Source: AP-15 sp963750195 (GTDB lineage Bacteria; Pseudomonadota; Alphaproteobacteria; ATCC43930; CGMCC-115725). From it: a stretch of 64,000 bases of DNA. The stretch lies in contig CAVVPS010000014.1 of the NCBI GenBank assembly GCA_963750195.1, positions 186,001 through 250,000 on the forward strand. The letters are read 5' to 3'. A program made the position numbers and the translations under genes. The notes beneath the pieces were generated by a model that worked only from the letters and a program-made list of their open reading frames with translations, was not told where the DNA came from and made no database searches. Numbering within the stretch: the first letter of the stretch is position 1; each line of letters opens with the position of its first letter. Shown here one piece after another: positions 27,371 through 37,848 of this stretch.

Positions 27371-28272
27371 AGCTTTACGTTCCGGATCGAGGGCGTCAGC
27401 GAGTTTTTTCTTGTCGAGCTCGCTAAGACCGTCTTCTACGATGCTCACGGCGCCTTTCACGACCATGCGTCGGGCGGCAACCACTGCGCTGGCCGCCTGC
27501 TTGCGAAGCATAGCGCCGGCGATTTCCGACGAGTAGGCGAGGTGGGAGATGCGTGCTTCAAGCACTGAGACGCCGATCGGCTCCATGCGTGTCCGGATCT
27601 CGTGCAGCAAGGCTTCAATGACTGCATCGCCACCGTCGCGCAAACTGACCGTCGACACCGGTGTATGATCGTGGTTCGGTTTCTCTGTTCCACTTGTCGG
27701 TCGTTCGCCTTGCCTAACGGCTTCCTCGGCCTCGACCAAATCGTAAGGGTGCACGCTCGCCATCCGCCGCAGGGCGGTTTCGCTCTGCGCCTTCACGTAG
27801 TTGGCGTAGGAGCCAACCTCCAGAAGCGCCTTTGCGGCATCCTCCACACGCCAGACGATTACCGCACCAATATCAATCGGATTGCCGACAGCATCATTGA
27901 CCTAAGCGGGCCACTTTCCAATGTCTCCAGACGGCGCGAGATTTTCCGCCTGGAATTGAAAGGATTGATCCACCAAAAACCCGGCCAGTGTTCAGTGCCG
28001 ACGTAGCTTCCGAAGAATAGACAGACAAGGCTCTCGTTAGGCTGAAGCACAACGAGCCCCTTTAGGACGGCGATGGCGACGATAATCGCCGGCAGAGCGA
28101 TCCAGGCTCGAACGAGCGAGTGGCCTACGACGAATCCGGTGTAGGCCAGCCAACAAGAAACGGCGATCAAGCCTAACCCAATCCCCAGCATCACATACCC
28201 ATTGCCGGCATGGAGCTCCCTGTCGACAAACGCGCTGCGGGCTGGCGGGGCTGAAATGATCGTGGCCGACAT
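27370..28272 (-). pseudogene. SPFH/Band 7 domain membrane protein, truncated and frameshifted
   Basis: The N-terminal part has two membrane helices (about residues 26-46 and 54-74) and the start of the SPFH domain (LQPNESLVCLFFGSYVGTE, then WPGFWWINPF). After a one-base loss near 27898 the domain continues (VEDAAKALLEVGSYANYVKAQ, a VSVLEARISHLAYSSEIAG segment). It ends at ERKAAMIS, where homologues go on for about 40 more residues. The cut coincides with the IS66 fragment. Family members scaffold membrane microdomains and proteases. ATG 28272 has GGAGG upstream. Not expected to be functional. Confidence 0.75.
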
Positions 28273-28426
28273 GACGGGGCCTCCTTCCACAAGTTTGCGA
28301 TATAAATATGATATCACAAATACCCAGTCACGCAGTCCTTCACCCTTCGGTGATGCCGAACGCTCCGCGGTCTCGATGTTCCAAGCTGCCCCCAGGTGCC
28401 TCGCCAAGTGGCACTGACCGGGCGTC

Positions 28427-28888
28427 CTACACAACCGTGGCGAACGTGCGGGATGGGGGCGGGCCGCTCTCCGTTTCTGTCTCCGGCTGCCGCTCGGCCG
28501 TTCGAGGATCATCGATATCGAGCTCGATAGTCTCGACGGGAAAGGGCGTTGCGACTAGTTGCGTAAAGCCCTACGACGAACTTCGTGGGACGACCGCGAT
28601 CGTGCCGGCGCCAAGGGCGAACGATCGGGGCGGGCCCGGCGGCGCACGCGATTTCCAAGGTCGCGGCACCGTCGAGAACCTGAACCAGTTCGTCGCCGGT
28701 CAAATGGCGCTCCCAATGATCCTTCCCCGCGGCTTTGATAGCCAGAAGGAGGCAATCGCGGTACGAAGCCAGTTGCGCGACGCTGCCCTTGCGATCCGCC
28801 GCTGTCGAATTGGGGGTTTGCCAGAACATCATCAGCTTTTGGCGAGTTCCGCGTTGAGATCGACGACGCTGAGGGTTCCGTTTGCCAT
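28427..28888 (-). pseudogene. Cupin-domain protein, frameshifted
   Basis: The start MANGTLSVVDLNAEL follows AAGGAG. After a shift near 28843 the protein continues FWQTPNSTAADRKGSVAQLA and the cupin motif GKDHWERHLTGDELVQVLDG with its metal-ligand histidine and glutamate. Two further breaks (near 28620 and 28570) separate GAGTIAVVPR and the last 47 codons, which end TFATVV. All pieces are collinear, so a single cupin gene of about 150 codons is implied. Function unknown; cupins of this size often sit opposite LysR genes, and a LysR start is seen just beyond. Confidence 0.6.
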
Positions 28889-29123
28889 GCCTTGCTCCTT
28901 GACTATGTCCACTCCCTCCCACGGTAAGCGAAACAATTGGATTTCAGTGATCCCCGATTTTGATGAGCAGCGGAACGTTTTCGTGACATCGGATCGTGTT
29001 TCGAATGAACCGGCGGCATAAAGGGATGCGTGCAATGACAGCTCTCGGTGGATTTTCGGTCGCGGAGCGAGACGCCCCCGCATGAGCCGGCGCCCCATTC
29101 GGCAAGAATTGAGCCGCGGGGCG

Positions 29124-29166
29124 ATGGATTGGGGCAATGTCCGGATGTTTCTCGCCGTCGCCCGAG
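29124..29166 (+). pseudogene. LysR-type regulator N-terminal scrap
   Basis: The frame opens MDWGNVRMFLAVARE, the first helix of LysR-type helix-turn-helix regulators, and loses resemblance after about 14 residues. It is divergent from the cupin remnant, which is a common arrangement. The rest of the regulator is missing. Confidence 0.42.
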
Positions 29167-29238
29167 AACTCTCAGCGGAACGGACAGATCAAAGAATTAG
29201 CAGGGCCCGAATAATACAGTTTGTCAATTCTCCCCGCC

Positions 29239-30286
29239 TCAGTTGAGCTGGTAGAGCCGCTTCGCGGTGCCGCTGAAAAGGGCCGATTTCTCGCTCGCCG
29301 AACATCCGGCGGTAATGCGCTTGAACGCGTTCCACAGCGTCGCATAGCCGGTCCCCATCTTGTCCACCGGGAAGTTGCTCTCGAAATTGCAGCGTTCGGC
29401 ACCGAACAACTCGATACAGGGTTCGACATAGGGGCGCCAGGCCGCGCACCAGGTTGCAGAATTCGGTGGCGCCGGAAGTTCGCGGAAATTGAGCGCCGCG
29501 CCGCGGTTCAGCATGCCGCCGAGTTTGACGGAGACGTTCGGACACTTAGCCAACTCCGCCATGTTGGCCCGCCACGCGGCGTGAACCTCATCTTTTTTGC
29601 CGGCATAGGCGCCGTAGCCAAGCACGCCGCCGACGTGGCACATCACGATCGTCGCCTGTGGTACCGCCCGCGCCAGCGCGACCACATCGGCGAGTTGCGG
29701 ATGATAGCACCAGGCATCGAGCGCCAGCCCGCGCGCGGCGAGCCGCGCCACCCCGGCACGGATTTCGAGTCGGGCGTACATATGGGGCGCCGAGTTCCGG
29801 CCGGCTGTTGCCGATGGTCGGGTCGGGATCGTAGCCGACCGAGTAGCGTATGCCCGAAAGCCGGCCGTTGCCGGCGCGGATTAGTTCCTCGAGCACCGGC
29901 TCAACCCGATCACCGAGGGCGAGATCGGCGTAGCCGATAATGCGTTGCGCCACCTTGATCGGGCCGTAACCGCCACTTGCGCTCATCGCGGCGATACCGG
30001 CGACGAACTCGACCTCACCGACTGGGCGCATCTCGACCGGCCCGTTGGCGCGGTACATCGAGCGGCACTCCTCGAAGACGGTGGCAACGATGTTGTGGCC
30101 GGTGTTGAGATCGGCGAGCAGTTCCGGCAGCAAATAGGTCCAGCCGCCGCGGTCCCACAGATGATGATGCGTATCGATGATCGGCAGTTCTGGTTCGAGG
30201 ATCGGCTCCTTGTCCTGTTTTGCGAGCCACCCATCGTCAGGTTTGCCGCTATGACCAAACCGGCCTGGCTGAATGGATTGCACCAT
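29239..30286 (-). pseudogene. Amidohydrolase-2 family protein, one frameshift
   Basis: This metal-dependent hydrolase is of the PF04909 type (ACMSD-like and lactonase relatives). It opens with the metal-binding IIDTHHHLWDRGG (about residues 36-48) and continues RLSGIRYSVGYDPD. After a one-base shift near 29785 it continues LDAWCYHPQLADVVALA, IVMCHVGG and FESNFPVDKMG, which carries the last metal-ligand aspartate region. Joined it has about 349 residues, full length. The start has AGGAA nearby. The family hydrolyses or decarboxylates cyclic acids and lactones; substrate unknown. Confidence 0.8.
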
Positions 30287-30409
30287 GGGGAGGTTCCTAG
30301 GTTTTGCCTATATTGCCTGGATTTCCCGCGTCCGTGATGGCCATCCTCTCGCTTTTGACCTCCGCGGAAAAGCTTTCCCTCGTGACAGCGGGAGCGCAGG
30401 CCGCGCGAG

Positions 30410-30706
30410 GAGATGCCCCCAGCGGCTCGGCAGGGCAGGTGCGCGGTTGCAGGATAGGTCTTATCCTGGCGTCGAGACACCGGCACATCAAGACCAGCGC
30501 TGCGCAGGCCGTAAACGAGCCAGGACGTCATCGAGCCGGTCTGGACGCCCACCCTGACGTCGACACCAGCGTGCTCCAAAGCGCGCGGAAATTACTTCAG
30601 CATCAGCGGCGCAGACGCCTCGCCACAGCCGCCGACCTTGTTCGTCCACCATAACGCAGATCGCCGTCGTCTTCTGCGACACGTCCAGCCCAACATAGTG
30701 CGGCAT
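30410..30706 (-). pseudogene. IS110-family transposase N-terminal remnant
   Basis: The frame begins MPHYVGLDVSQKTTAICVMV, the DEDD-type RuvC-like domain of IS110 transposases. After shifts near 30565 and 30470 it continues TGSMTSWLVYGLRSAGLDV and CLDAR, then stops matching. The rest of the transposase is absent. It is a different sub-type from the complete IS110 copy at 34374-35498. Confidence 0.7.
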
Positions 30707-31146
30707 CGAAACCTCCGATGGTGCAAGCCACCGGGCGAACATGCCGGATCGCGGCACTATCGACGGCTCGCGTGTCGATCCGCGATTACCCGAAGTCCAT
30801 ACATAAACGCACCCTGAATTTGGTGCCTGTTATGGCTGCGCGGTAGTCTGTCCCCTGATGAGAATGACTGCTGTGGGGGCAACTGCCAGCATAGTTGCCC
30901 TGCAGCTACGTCGTAGCTCGGCGCCGTTAGCCGACGTTTCATGCCGCCGAACTTAACCGGCAGCGCTTCTGGGCGGCTGGCGCTTTTCTGACTTTCCTGA
31001 GCAGCGGGTTTCCACCGCCGCGCCGCAACCTTGGTACATCGGACCCCCAACTGTTTGAGTATATGGTATTCGGTTGTGCAGAGGATCGCGCTCCGGTGTA
31101 CGCGGCATCCGCGGCATGCGCAGCGCGAGGAAAAGGAGGCGGCGAC
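30707..31146. other. Intergenic stretch upstream of the molybdopterin oxidoreductase
   Basis: No supported gene. The long minus-strand ORF that covers it is an antisense shadow. An AAGGAGG site at its right end belongs to the next gene. Confidence 0.5.
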
Positions 31147-33183
31147 ATGGCGGGAGCGGTCCAAACCTTCGCGACGATGTGCCCGATGAACTGCCACCCG
31201 ACCCTGTGCGGCATGCTGGTCGACGTGCAGGACGGCGAGGTTGTCGGCGTGCGCGGCGACAAGGACAATCCCGACAGTCAGGGCTTCCTGTGCGTGCGCG
31301 GGCAGGCGTCGCGCCAGATCATCGGCAATCCGAAGCGGCTGCTGAAGCCGCTCATCCGCGACCGGCGCAGCGACGACGCGTGGCGCGAAGCCGGCTGGGA
31401 CGAGGCGCTCGATTTGATCGCAGCGCGGATCAGAAAGGCCGGGCGCGAGGCCACCGCTCTGTGGAGCGGGCACGGCAACCTCGCGAACAATTACGGGCTG
31501 TCGAGCGGCGCGCAGATGCTGACCCGCTTCGCCAATCTCTACGGCTGCCAATATTGGAGCCCGGCGATGATCTGCTGGGGCCTCGGCGGGTTCGGTCTCG
31601 GCCTCACCGGCGCCTTGGAGATCAACACCAAGGAGGACATGGGGGCGAATTCGCAGTTGATCGTGCTGTGGGGCGCCAACCTGGCGAGCCAGCCCAACAC
31701 CGCGCGGCATGTGCTGGCGGCGAAAAAGCGCGGTGCCAGGATCGTGACAATCGACGTCCGCGGCACCGAGGCCGCGGCCCAATCGGACGAAGTCATGCTG
31801 ATCCGCCCCGGCGCGGACGCGGCGCTGGCCCTCGCCATGATGCAGATGATCATCGGCGAAGGGCTCTACGACGCCGAGTTCGTCGCCGCGCACACCCTGG
31901 GCTTCAACGAACTCGCCGGGCATGTCCCCCAATTCACCCCCGAATGGGCGGCCAGAGAGACCGGCATCGCGGCCGAGCGGATCGCCGCCTTCGCCCGCGC
32001 CTATGCCACCACTAAGCCGGCGATGATAGTGCTGGGCGGCAGCTCGATCCACAAAGGCGGCAACAGCTGGCATGCGGCGCGCGCCGTCTCGTGCCTGCCG
32101 GCGCTCGCCGGCAGCTACGGCACCGCCGGCGGCGGGCTGGGCTCGCGCCACGCCGCGCTGGCGCATGGCGGCGGCTTCGCGACGATCGCAGCGGCGGAGC
32201 GGCGCCCGCCCGGCCGCTACGTGCCCAACCAGATGTCAGAGATCACCGCCGCGCTGGCAGACGGCCAAGTACGGGTGCTGCTGCTATTCGGCACCAACAT
32301 GACCTCGTCCTACGCCGATGCCGGGCGCCTTAGCGCCGCGCTCGACAAGCTAGACCTCGTCGTCTGCCACGAGCTGTTCATGAACGAAACGACGCGCCGC
32401 TACGCCGATGTCGTGCTGCCCGGCACGGCCTGGCTCGAGGACATCGGCTGCAAGGCGACCCACACGCATCTTTATCTGACGGACCGGATTCTGCCGCCCG
32501 ACGGCGAGGCGCGCCCGACGCAGGAGGTGCTGAAGGGCCTCGCGGGCCGGCTCGGGGTGCAGGACTTCTACCCGTGGGCGTCGCAGGAGGAGCTGCTCGA
32601 CGCATTGCTCGACCACCCGGCGGCCGGCGGGGCGACAATCGCCGCGCTGCGCGGCAACGCCGGCAGGATGGCGCTCAACATCTCGCATGTCGCCTATCCC
32701 GATCATCGCTTCCACACCCCGTCGGGCAAGATCGAGTTCTATTCCGCGCGCGCCGCGGCGGCTGGGCTGCCGCCCCTGCCCGTGCACGAGGCGCCGGCTG
32801 CAACGGCGGCGTATCCGCTGGCGTTGTGCCAGGGGCGCAGCCTGACCCAGTTTCACGCCTTCTACGACCATGGCCAGGCTTTGCCGTTGCTCGCCGAGCG
32901 CGATCCCGGCCCGCAGTTGTGGCTGTCGCCTGGCGATGCGGCGAAGCGAAGGCTGGCCGACGGCGACGCCATTCGCGTGTTCAATGGGCGCGGCGAATTC
33001 GCCGCCAAGGCGCATGTCACCGGCCACATCCCCGACGGCGTCGTGTGGATGCGCGACGGCTGCGTCGGCCTCAACCGGGTCACCTCGGGCGCGCCCGCCC
33101 TGCCGGAAGCGGCACTCGGCCTCTTCCACTTCACGGTCGGCCAGGCCGCATACGAAGCGATGGTCGAGGTGGCCGCCGCGTAA
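31147..33183 (+). CDS. Molybdopterin (bis-MGD) oxidoreductase with [4Fe-4S] cluster
   Basis: This 678-residue enzyme belongs to the DMSO reductase superfamily. The N terminus binds an iron-sulfur cluster (MCPMNCHPTLCGM at about residues 11-23 and GFLCVRG at about 50). The likely molybdenum ligand is Cys142 in AMICWGLG. Later blocks are WGANLASQPNTARHVLAAKK, VLGGSSIHKGGN and a C-terminal molydopterin dinucleotide-binding domain (LCQGRSLTQFHAFYDHGQA). No Tat signal is present, so it is cytoplasmic. No electron-transfer subunit is adjacent, so it is a stand-alone member and the substrate is unknown. The ATG follows AAGGAGG at 31134-31140. Confidence 0.9.
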   Translation: MAGAVQTFATMCPMNCHPTLCGMLVDVQDGEVVGVRGDKDNPDSQGFLCVRGQASRQIIGNPKRLLKPLIRDRRSDDAWREAGWDEALDLIAARIRKAGREATALWSGHGNLANNYGLSSGAQMLTRFANLYGCQYWSPAMICWGLGGFGLGLTGALEINTKEDMGANSQLIVLWGANLASQPNTARHVLAAKKRGARIVTIDVRGTEAAAQSDEVMLIRPGADAALALAMMQMIIGEGLYDAEFVAAHTLGFNELAGHVPQFTPEWAARETGIAAERIAAFARAYATTKPAMIVLGGSSIHKGGNSWHAARAVSCLPALAGSYGTAGGGLGSRHAALAHGGGFATIAAAERRPPGRYVPNQMSEITAALADGQVRVLLLFGTNMTSSYADAGRLSAALDKLDLVVCHELFMNETTRRYADVVLPGTAWLEDIGCKATHTHLYLTDRILPPDGEARPTQEVLKGLAGRLGVQDFYPWASQEELLDALLDHPAAGGATIAALRGNAGRMALNISHVAYPDHRFHTPSGKIEFYSARAAAAGLPPLPVHEAPAATAAYPLALCQGRSLTQFHAFYDHGQALPLLAERDPGPQLWLSPGDAAKRRLADGDAIRVFNGRGEFAAKAHVTGHIPDGVVWMRDGCVGLNRVTSGAPALPEAALGLFHFTVGQAAYEAMVEVAAA

Positions 33184-33368
33184 GCTGCGGCTTTCTCGCT
33201 CTCTCTGCCAGCTTAGCTTCCTCTTCCCGAGCTTTTGCGCCTTCAGACCGAGGCCGGTCGGTGCTGGCAACGGTCGCGCGGCATATCGCCGAAGACGAGA
33301 TCAGGCACTACAAGCAAAAGCTGGCAATCGACGTGCGCTGCAGCCCTCAAGACATTGACTAGAGGCCA

Positions 33369-33992
33369 ATGAGCGGCGCCCAGAGCCCCTTGCAGAATCG
33401 TGTGACCCCATTTGGCGATGTCGTCGCGATCGCGCAGCGAGGCCTTTTCATCGGCAACCGCGGGATCATCCACGACCCGGCGACCAAAACGCTGCTCGGG
33501 AGGCGCTGGACCACCAAGGCGTGGCTTGTTTGTCTCCTCGACTACAAGGGGAGGCACCGGAAGGTGATGCCGCAGCTGGACCGAGCTATTCTTTCTCGAC
33601 GAAGCGGTGGCGCTCGCCGCCGGTCACCGCCCGTGCTTCTTGTGTCGCCGCAGGGACGCCGAGGCATTTCGTGCCGCCTGGGAAAACGCGAGAGGAGGGA
33701 AGGCGCCTCTGGCACCGGAGATGGATGCGGTACTGCACCAAGAGCGGCTGGACCGAGGCCTCAAACGAATCCATCCCATACCTGGTCCTGTCGGCGAGCT
33801 GCCGGATGGCGCTGTGATCGCCGCCTACACCATCGCGCACGGTCGGCCGTTCCGCTGGACCGAGCAAGGCTATCAAGCGGCGCGACAAATCCCTCACGCC
33901 GATGGGTTGCTGACCCCACCGTCGACATGCTCGCAATCGGCGCCGGCTACCGGCCGGCGTTACACCCCGATCTTGAGAATTCCCATTTCTGA
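33369..33992 (+). pseudogene. Conserved hypothetical protein, two frameshifts
   Basis: Three collinear segments in different frames make one protein. They are LQNRVTPFGDVVAIAQRGLF, then FFLDEAVALAAGHRPCFLCRR, then GAGYRPALHPDLENSHF. Breaks are near 33570 and 33925. The central CFLCRRRDAEAFRAAW block contains a Cys-x-x-Cys pair that could bind metal. I recognise the layout from uncharacterised alphaproteobacterial proteins but know no function. Both breaks are single-base, so sequencing error is possible. Confidence 0.6.
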
Positions 33993-34373
33993 TTTTGGCT
34001 GCTGACGGATCTGTAAGGAAACCTTCGCCATCACGTTCCTCCCCAACGCGCCCGCCCCATTTTTGTCACAAATGGGCCGAGCAGTCTCCCGAATTCGAAT
34101 TCGAACGCGCGCGCCCATTCCATCGGCACACTGACGGGCGGCGTCCGCTTCGGCTCCAGCATCAGCACCACGTGACGAGACAATTTGTCGGCGAGGGTCC
34201 GCTTTCTCACGATACCGTTCTCTAATGGGTCAAGGGCGACGGCTCGGTGATGAGCGATATCGACGCTCTCGGGTGTCTGCGTTCTCTGCGTGCTCATTGT
34301 GGCACTTGATGGGGTCAGCTGGGTGCGGAGCGGCTCGGTTGAAATCGCAGTCGGGCAAACAACTGACCGCATG
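33993..34373. other. Gene-free flank of the IS110 copy
   Basis: I find no supported gene. The two opposing ORFs here have no recognisable motif. Composition is ordinary. It may contain the unrecognised end of the IS110 element. Confidence 0.45.
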
Positions 34374-35498
34374 CTACAGTATCGGCGCCGTCATCTGCTC
34401 CCTCCCTCGGGCGTCGCTCCGCTCGGGAGCTTGGTTCGACCTCCTGTCCGGTTGATGCTGCTGGTTACGCCGGTTTGAACTCGGTGCCGTGGCGCAACAT
34501 GGCGTGCATGATGACATGATGATGGCCAGACGACGGGCGAGCGCGATCCGCGCCTTGCGCATCGTCGATCGTTTGGCGATCGCGAGGGCCCAGTCTTTGA
34601 GTTTCAGCGTCTCTCTGTAGCGTGTCAGCATGACGTTTGCGGCCTCGTACAAGAGGGTGCGCACCCGACGATCGCCGCACTTCGAGATGCTGCCGGTGTA
34701 ATCGACCTCGCCCGACTGATAGCGCCGCGGCATCAAGCCGAAATAGGCGCCAATCTCGCGAGACCGTCGGAAGCGCTCAGGATCGTCAATAGCCGCTGTG
34801 AAGGCGAGAGCGGTAAGTTGGCCGACCCCGGGAATGCTCATCAGCCGGCGGCAATCCGCGGATGCCCTGACCATCCGCCTGATGTCCGCGTCAATTGCCA
34901 CGATGGCGCCAAGCACGGCGGCCCGCGCCGCAGCCAGGCCGCGCATGGCGGCGGACAGGCCGGGGATCCCCTCGCTCGCCCGGAGTGGCTGCCTGATGAA
35001 AGCGGGGCTGAGTGCACGCGGCAGTCGGACCCCAAAGATCACGGCGAGGCCGCGGATCTGGTTCTCCAAGGTGACCCGCTGGCCGACCAGCTTCTTACGG
35101 GCGATGATCAGCGATCGTACCGCGTGGGCCGGCAGCGACTTCACATGAACGGGCTTGAAGAAACCCGTGCGGGCGAGATGCGCCAGGCCGCGGGCATCGT
35201 TGCGGTCAGTCTTGTGCGTCGCCAACGACTTCAGTGCCTGATAGGCCTGCCGGCTCTCGATGCAGACGACGGGTAATCTAAGCCGGCTCAAGCCATGGTA
35301 GAGCATTGGCGCCATGCGACCGGTCTCGAGCACAATGCGCCTGCACGCCGGGGCTTGCGCGAGAGCCGCCGCGATACCGGCAGCCGTCGACGGCACCTTC
35401 ATCTCATGTATGACGGCACCGTCTCGGTTCATGACACACACGTGCGTCTCCGCCATCGAGACGTCCAGCCCGGCAAAATACTCCATCTGTGGTCTCAT
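34374..35498 (-). mobile_element. IS110-family transposase, C terminus altered by an 8-base duplication
   Basis: This 374-codon transposase has the N-terminal DEDD domain (MEYFAGLDVSMAETHVCVMN, HKTDRNDARGLAHLARTG) and the C-terminal Transposase_20 domain with its conserved serine region (RLMSIPGVGQLTALAF, YQSGEVDYTGSISKCGDRRVR). Near the end the plus strand carries CATGATGA twice in tandem (34507-34522). Without the second unit the protein would end MHAMLRHGTEFKPA at 34465. With it, translation runs 30 codons further in a wrong frame. The body is complete, so it may once have been active. It lies between two inert element remnants. Confidence 0.88.
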
Positions 35499-35638
35499 CT
35501 TCCTATGATCCAGCCGATCCTATCGGCCCCCAGGAAGAGCTGCCGCCCATTACCCAATGTTGAAAAAGGAAGTTTTTGAATTTCTCGGGTAGTGCATGCT
35601 GGGAGGTGCGAGCGGAGTTGGTGAGGGGTGGTGCCCTC

Positions 35639-36600
35639 TCAAGCCGGTATCGGCGGGGCTGCCGGAACCAGCGTGGCGAGCTTCCGAAGGTTCTGGGCGG
35701 TGGCTGCGAGGTGGAATTCGTCGCGCGCCCCATTGGGACCGTGTAATCGGAGCCGGTGGAGCTTCAGAATGCGCTTGAGGTGTGCGAACAGCATCTCGAC
35801 CTTTTTGCGCTGGCGCCGCGAGGTCCCATAGGCCTCGGTCTTGGCGATCGCGCGGGCCAAGTCGCGGGCCCCTTCGTAGATTGAGCGCGAGATCTTGCGC
35901 GCCGATGTCCTCGGGCAACAGCGCGGCCTGAGGGCCCACGCCCCGCAATCGCGCTTGCTGGCCCGGTAGTGCATCGAGTTGTCCTTCATTACGCCGGTCC
36001 GCGGTATTGCGAAGCGCCGTCGATAATGCTGGAGGGTTTTGCCCGCTGGGCAGCGGTAGGTGTCAGTAGCGTGATCGTAGGTGAAGTCGTCGCGCGAGAA
36101 GGTGCCGTCGGTGCGCTGGGATTTGTCGAACACCGGGATGCGCGGCTCGATCCCGCGATCGTGCACGAGCCAGTCCAGCATCTCAGCCGAGCCATAGGCG
36201 GTATCGCCGATCAGGCGCTCGGGGTAGAGTTCGAAGCGTTCCAGCGAACGCTCGACCATGCGCGTTGCCGCCAAGATTTCGGCTTGGCGGATCGCCGTCG
36301 TCGCCTCGACATCAACAATGATCGCATTCTCGGCATCGACGAGGTCGTTGGCCGAATAGGCGAAGAAGGCCGGTCCGCGGTGCGCCGCTGTCCACCGTGT
36401 TGCCGGATCGGCTGGTGCGATGAATTTGGGCGTCACCTCGCTTGCTGCACCGAACGCCGCGTCGTCAAGGACGGCGAGATATTCCTCCACGGCGCGACCC
36501 GCCGCCTCCGGTGGCAGACCCGCGGCACCTGCGACGCGGTTGTGGTCACTGGCGTCGGCTTGGATCAAGCTGGCATCGACGGCGACGCCGCCGGCGACAT
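35639..36600 (-). mobile_element. IS1182-family transposase, 5'-truncated
   Basis: The DDE transposase catalytic part is present from GGVAVDASLIQADASDH through VEATTAIRQAEILAATRM, LIGDTAYGSAEMLDWLV and CPAGKTLQHYRRRF to the C-terminal TAQNLRKLATLVPA. The N-terminal roughly 100 residues are missing: homology starts abruptly at about 36600, where an inverted IS110 fragment begins. It is therefore inactive. The C-terminal flank at 35550-35580 (GTTGAAAAAGGAAG) may be near the element end. Confidence 0.82.
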
Positions 36601-36612
36601 CCTTCTGGAGAA

Positions 36613-37577
36613 AAAGATCGAGGCGGAGCCGACGGCGATCATTGCAGTTTTGAAGCACTTCGGCTGCCCGCTCAAACGGATTGGACTTGAAGCGGGACCG
36701 ACCTCATCCTGGCTTTACAGCGAACTGCGCTGCATCGGCTATCCGGCGATCTGCCTCGAGTGCCGCCATGTCAAAGCGGGACTGAGCGCCATGCGAAACA
36801 AGACTGATCGCAATGATGCGCGTGCCATTGCACAGCTTGTCCGGCTGGGTTGGTTCCGGCAAGTCCACGTTAAGAGCGAAAAGGCGCAGCGGATACGCAT
36901 GCTGCTGGTCAAACGCCAGCAGCTTCTGACCAAGGCCTTGGATCTCGAAAATTCGGTTCGCGGCTCGCTAAAGGTATTTGGGCTGCGGGTCGGCAAGATA
37001 ACCCGGCGGACATTCGAAGCGCGCGTGCTCGACTGCTTGTGGAAGACCGCAGCCTGCTCGCGATCACCGAGCCGATGCTGCGCGTCCGTCGAGCGCTGAT
37101 CACGGAGTTTGAGCGGCTCGATCGCCTGTGTCGTCAGTTGTCACGGCAGGACCCCGTCTGCCACCGGCTAATAACCGTTCCCGGCGTCGGCACCGTCGTG
37201 GCTCTTACTTACCGAACCGGCATCGACGCGCCTGAGCGGCTCTCGCGATCGCGAGATGTCGGAGCGCACTTCGGTCTGACCCTAGGCGCTACAGCTCCGG
37301 GCAGACTGATTACAATGGCCACATCAGCCGCTGCGAAGACGCGATGGTACGCACCGCACTTTATCAAGCGGCAAACGTCCTAATGCATCATGGCCGTTGG
37401 TCAACGTCGAGGTCCTGGGCCATGCGGATCGCGAAAAGGGCAAGCGTGAAGGTCGCCAAGGTTGCTCTCGCACGCCGGCTTGCGGTGGTCATGCACCGCA
37501 TGTGGGGTCGACGGCACCGATTTTCCGCTGGTCCGCGGTTGCCGCAGCAGCCGTCGGCCACGGCAATAGCACGCTAG
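36613..37577 (+). mobile_element. IS110-family transposase, 5'-truncated and frameshifted
   Basis: Homology begins within the N-terminal domain (KKIEAEPTAIIAVLKHFGCP) and continues with RNKTDRNDARAIAQLVRLGW, QQLLTKALDLENSVRG, then in new frames VCHRLITVPGVGTVVALTY and RTALYQAANVLMHHG. Frame changes lie near 37015 and 37310-37340. The first 40 residues with the GLDVS motif are missing, cut at the junction with the inverted IS1182 copy. It is the third IS110 copy in the window and belongs to a different sub-group from the one at 34374. Confidence 0.75.
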
Positions 37578-37848
37578 CCAGCACCGAACGGCAACCGTTT
37601 CACCGCTTCCGCGGTTGCGGCGGAAAGGAGCGCCCGGATGGGTGCGAGGGTCGGACGAGCCCGCATCGTTGGTTGCGACAGCCCGGCTATCTGCAGCCTG
37701 ATCGCGTGGCAAAGCTAGGCCGTTCGATCCTTCTAACCCATCCTGTCCGCCGACGCCAGCGGGCGCCGAGCACGTAAAGAAGCCTGAACCCTTCCAGGCG
37801 CTCCCAAGCCGACGGCCTCGTAGAACGGAGTTGACAACCGATGCCCGC
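37578..37848. other. Debris between IS110 remnant and citE fragment
   Basis: No recognisable gene. Homology to the citE-like protein ends at about 37855, so this stretch probably contains the mobile-element end that truncated it. Confidence 0.4.

Noticed and set aside
30757..32166. Long minus-strand ORF of 469 codons
   Set aside because: It is antisense to the molybdopterin oxidoreductase and has no recognisable domain.
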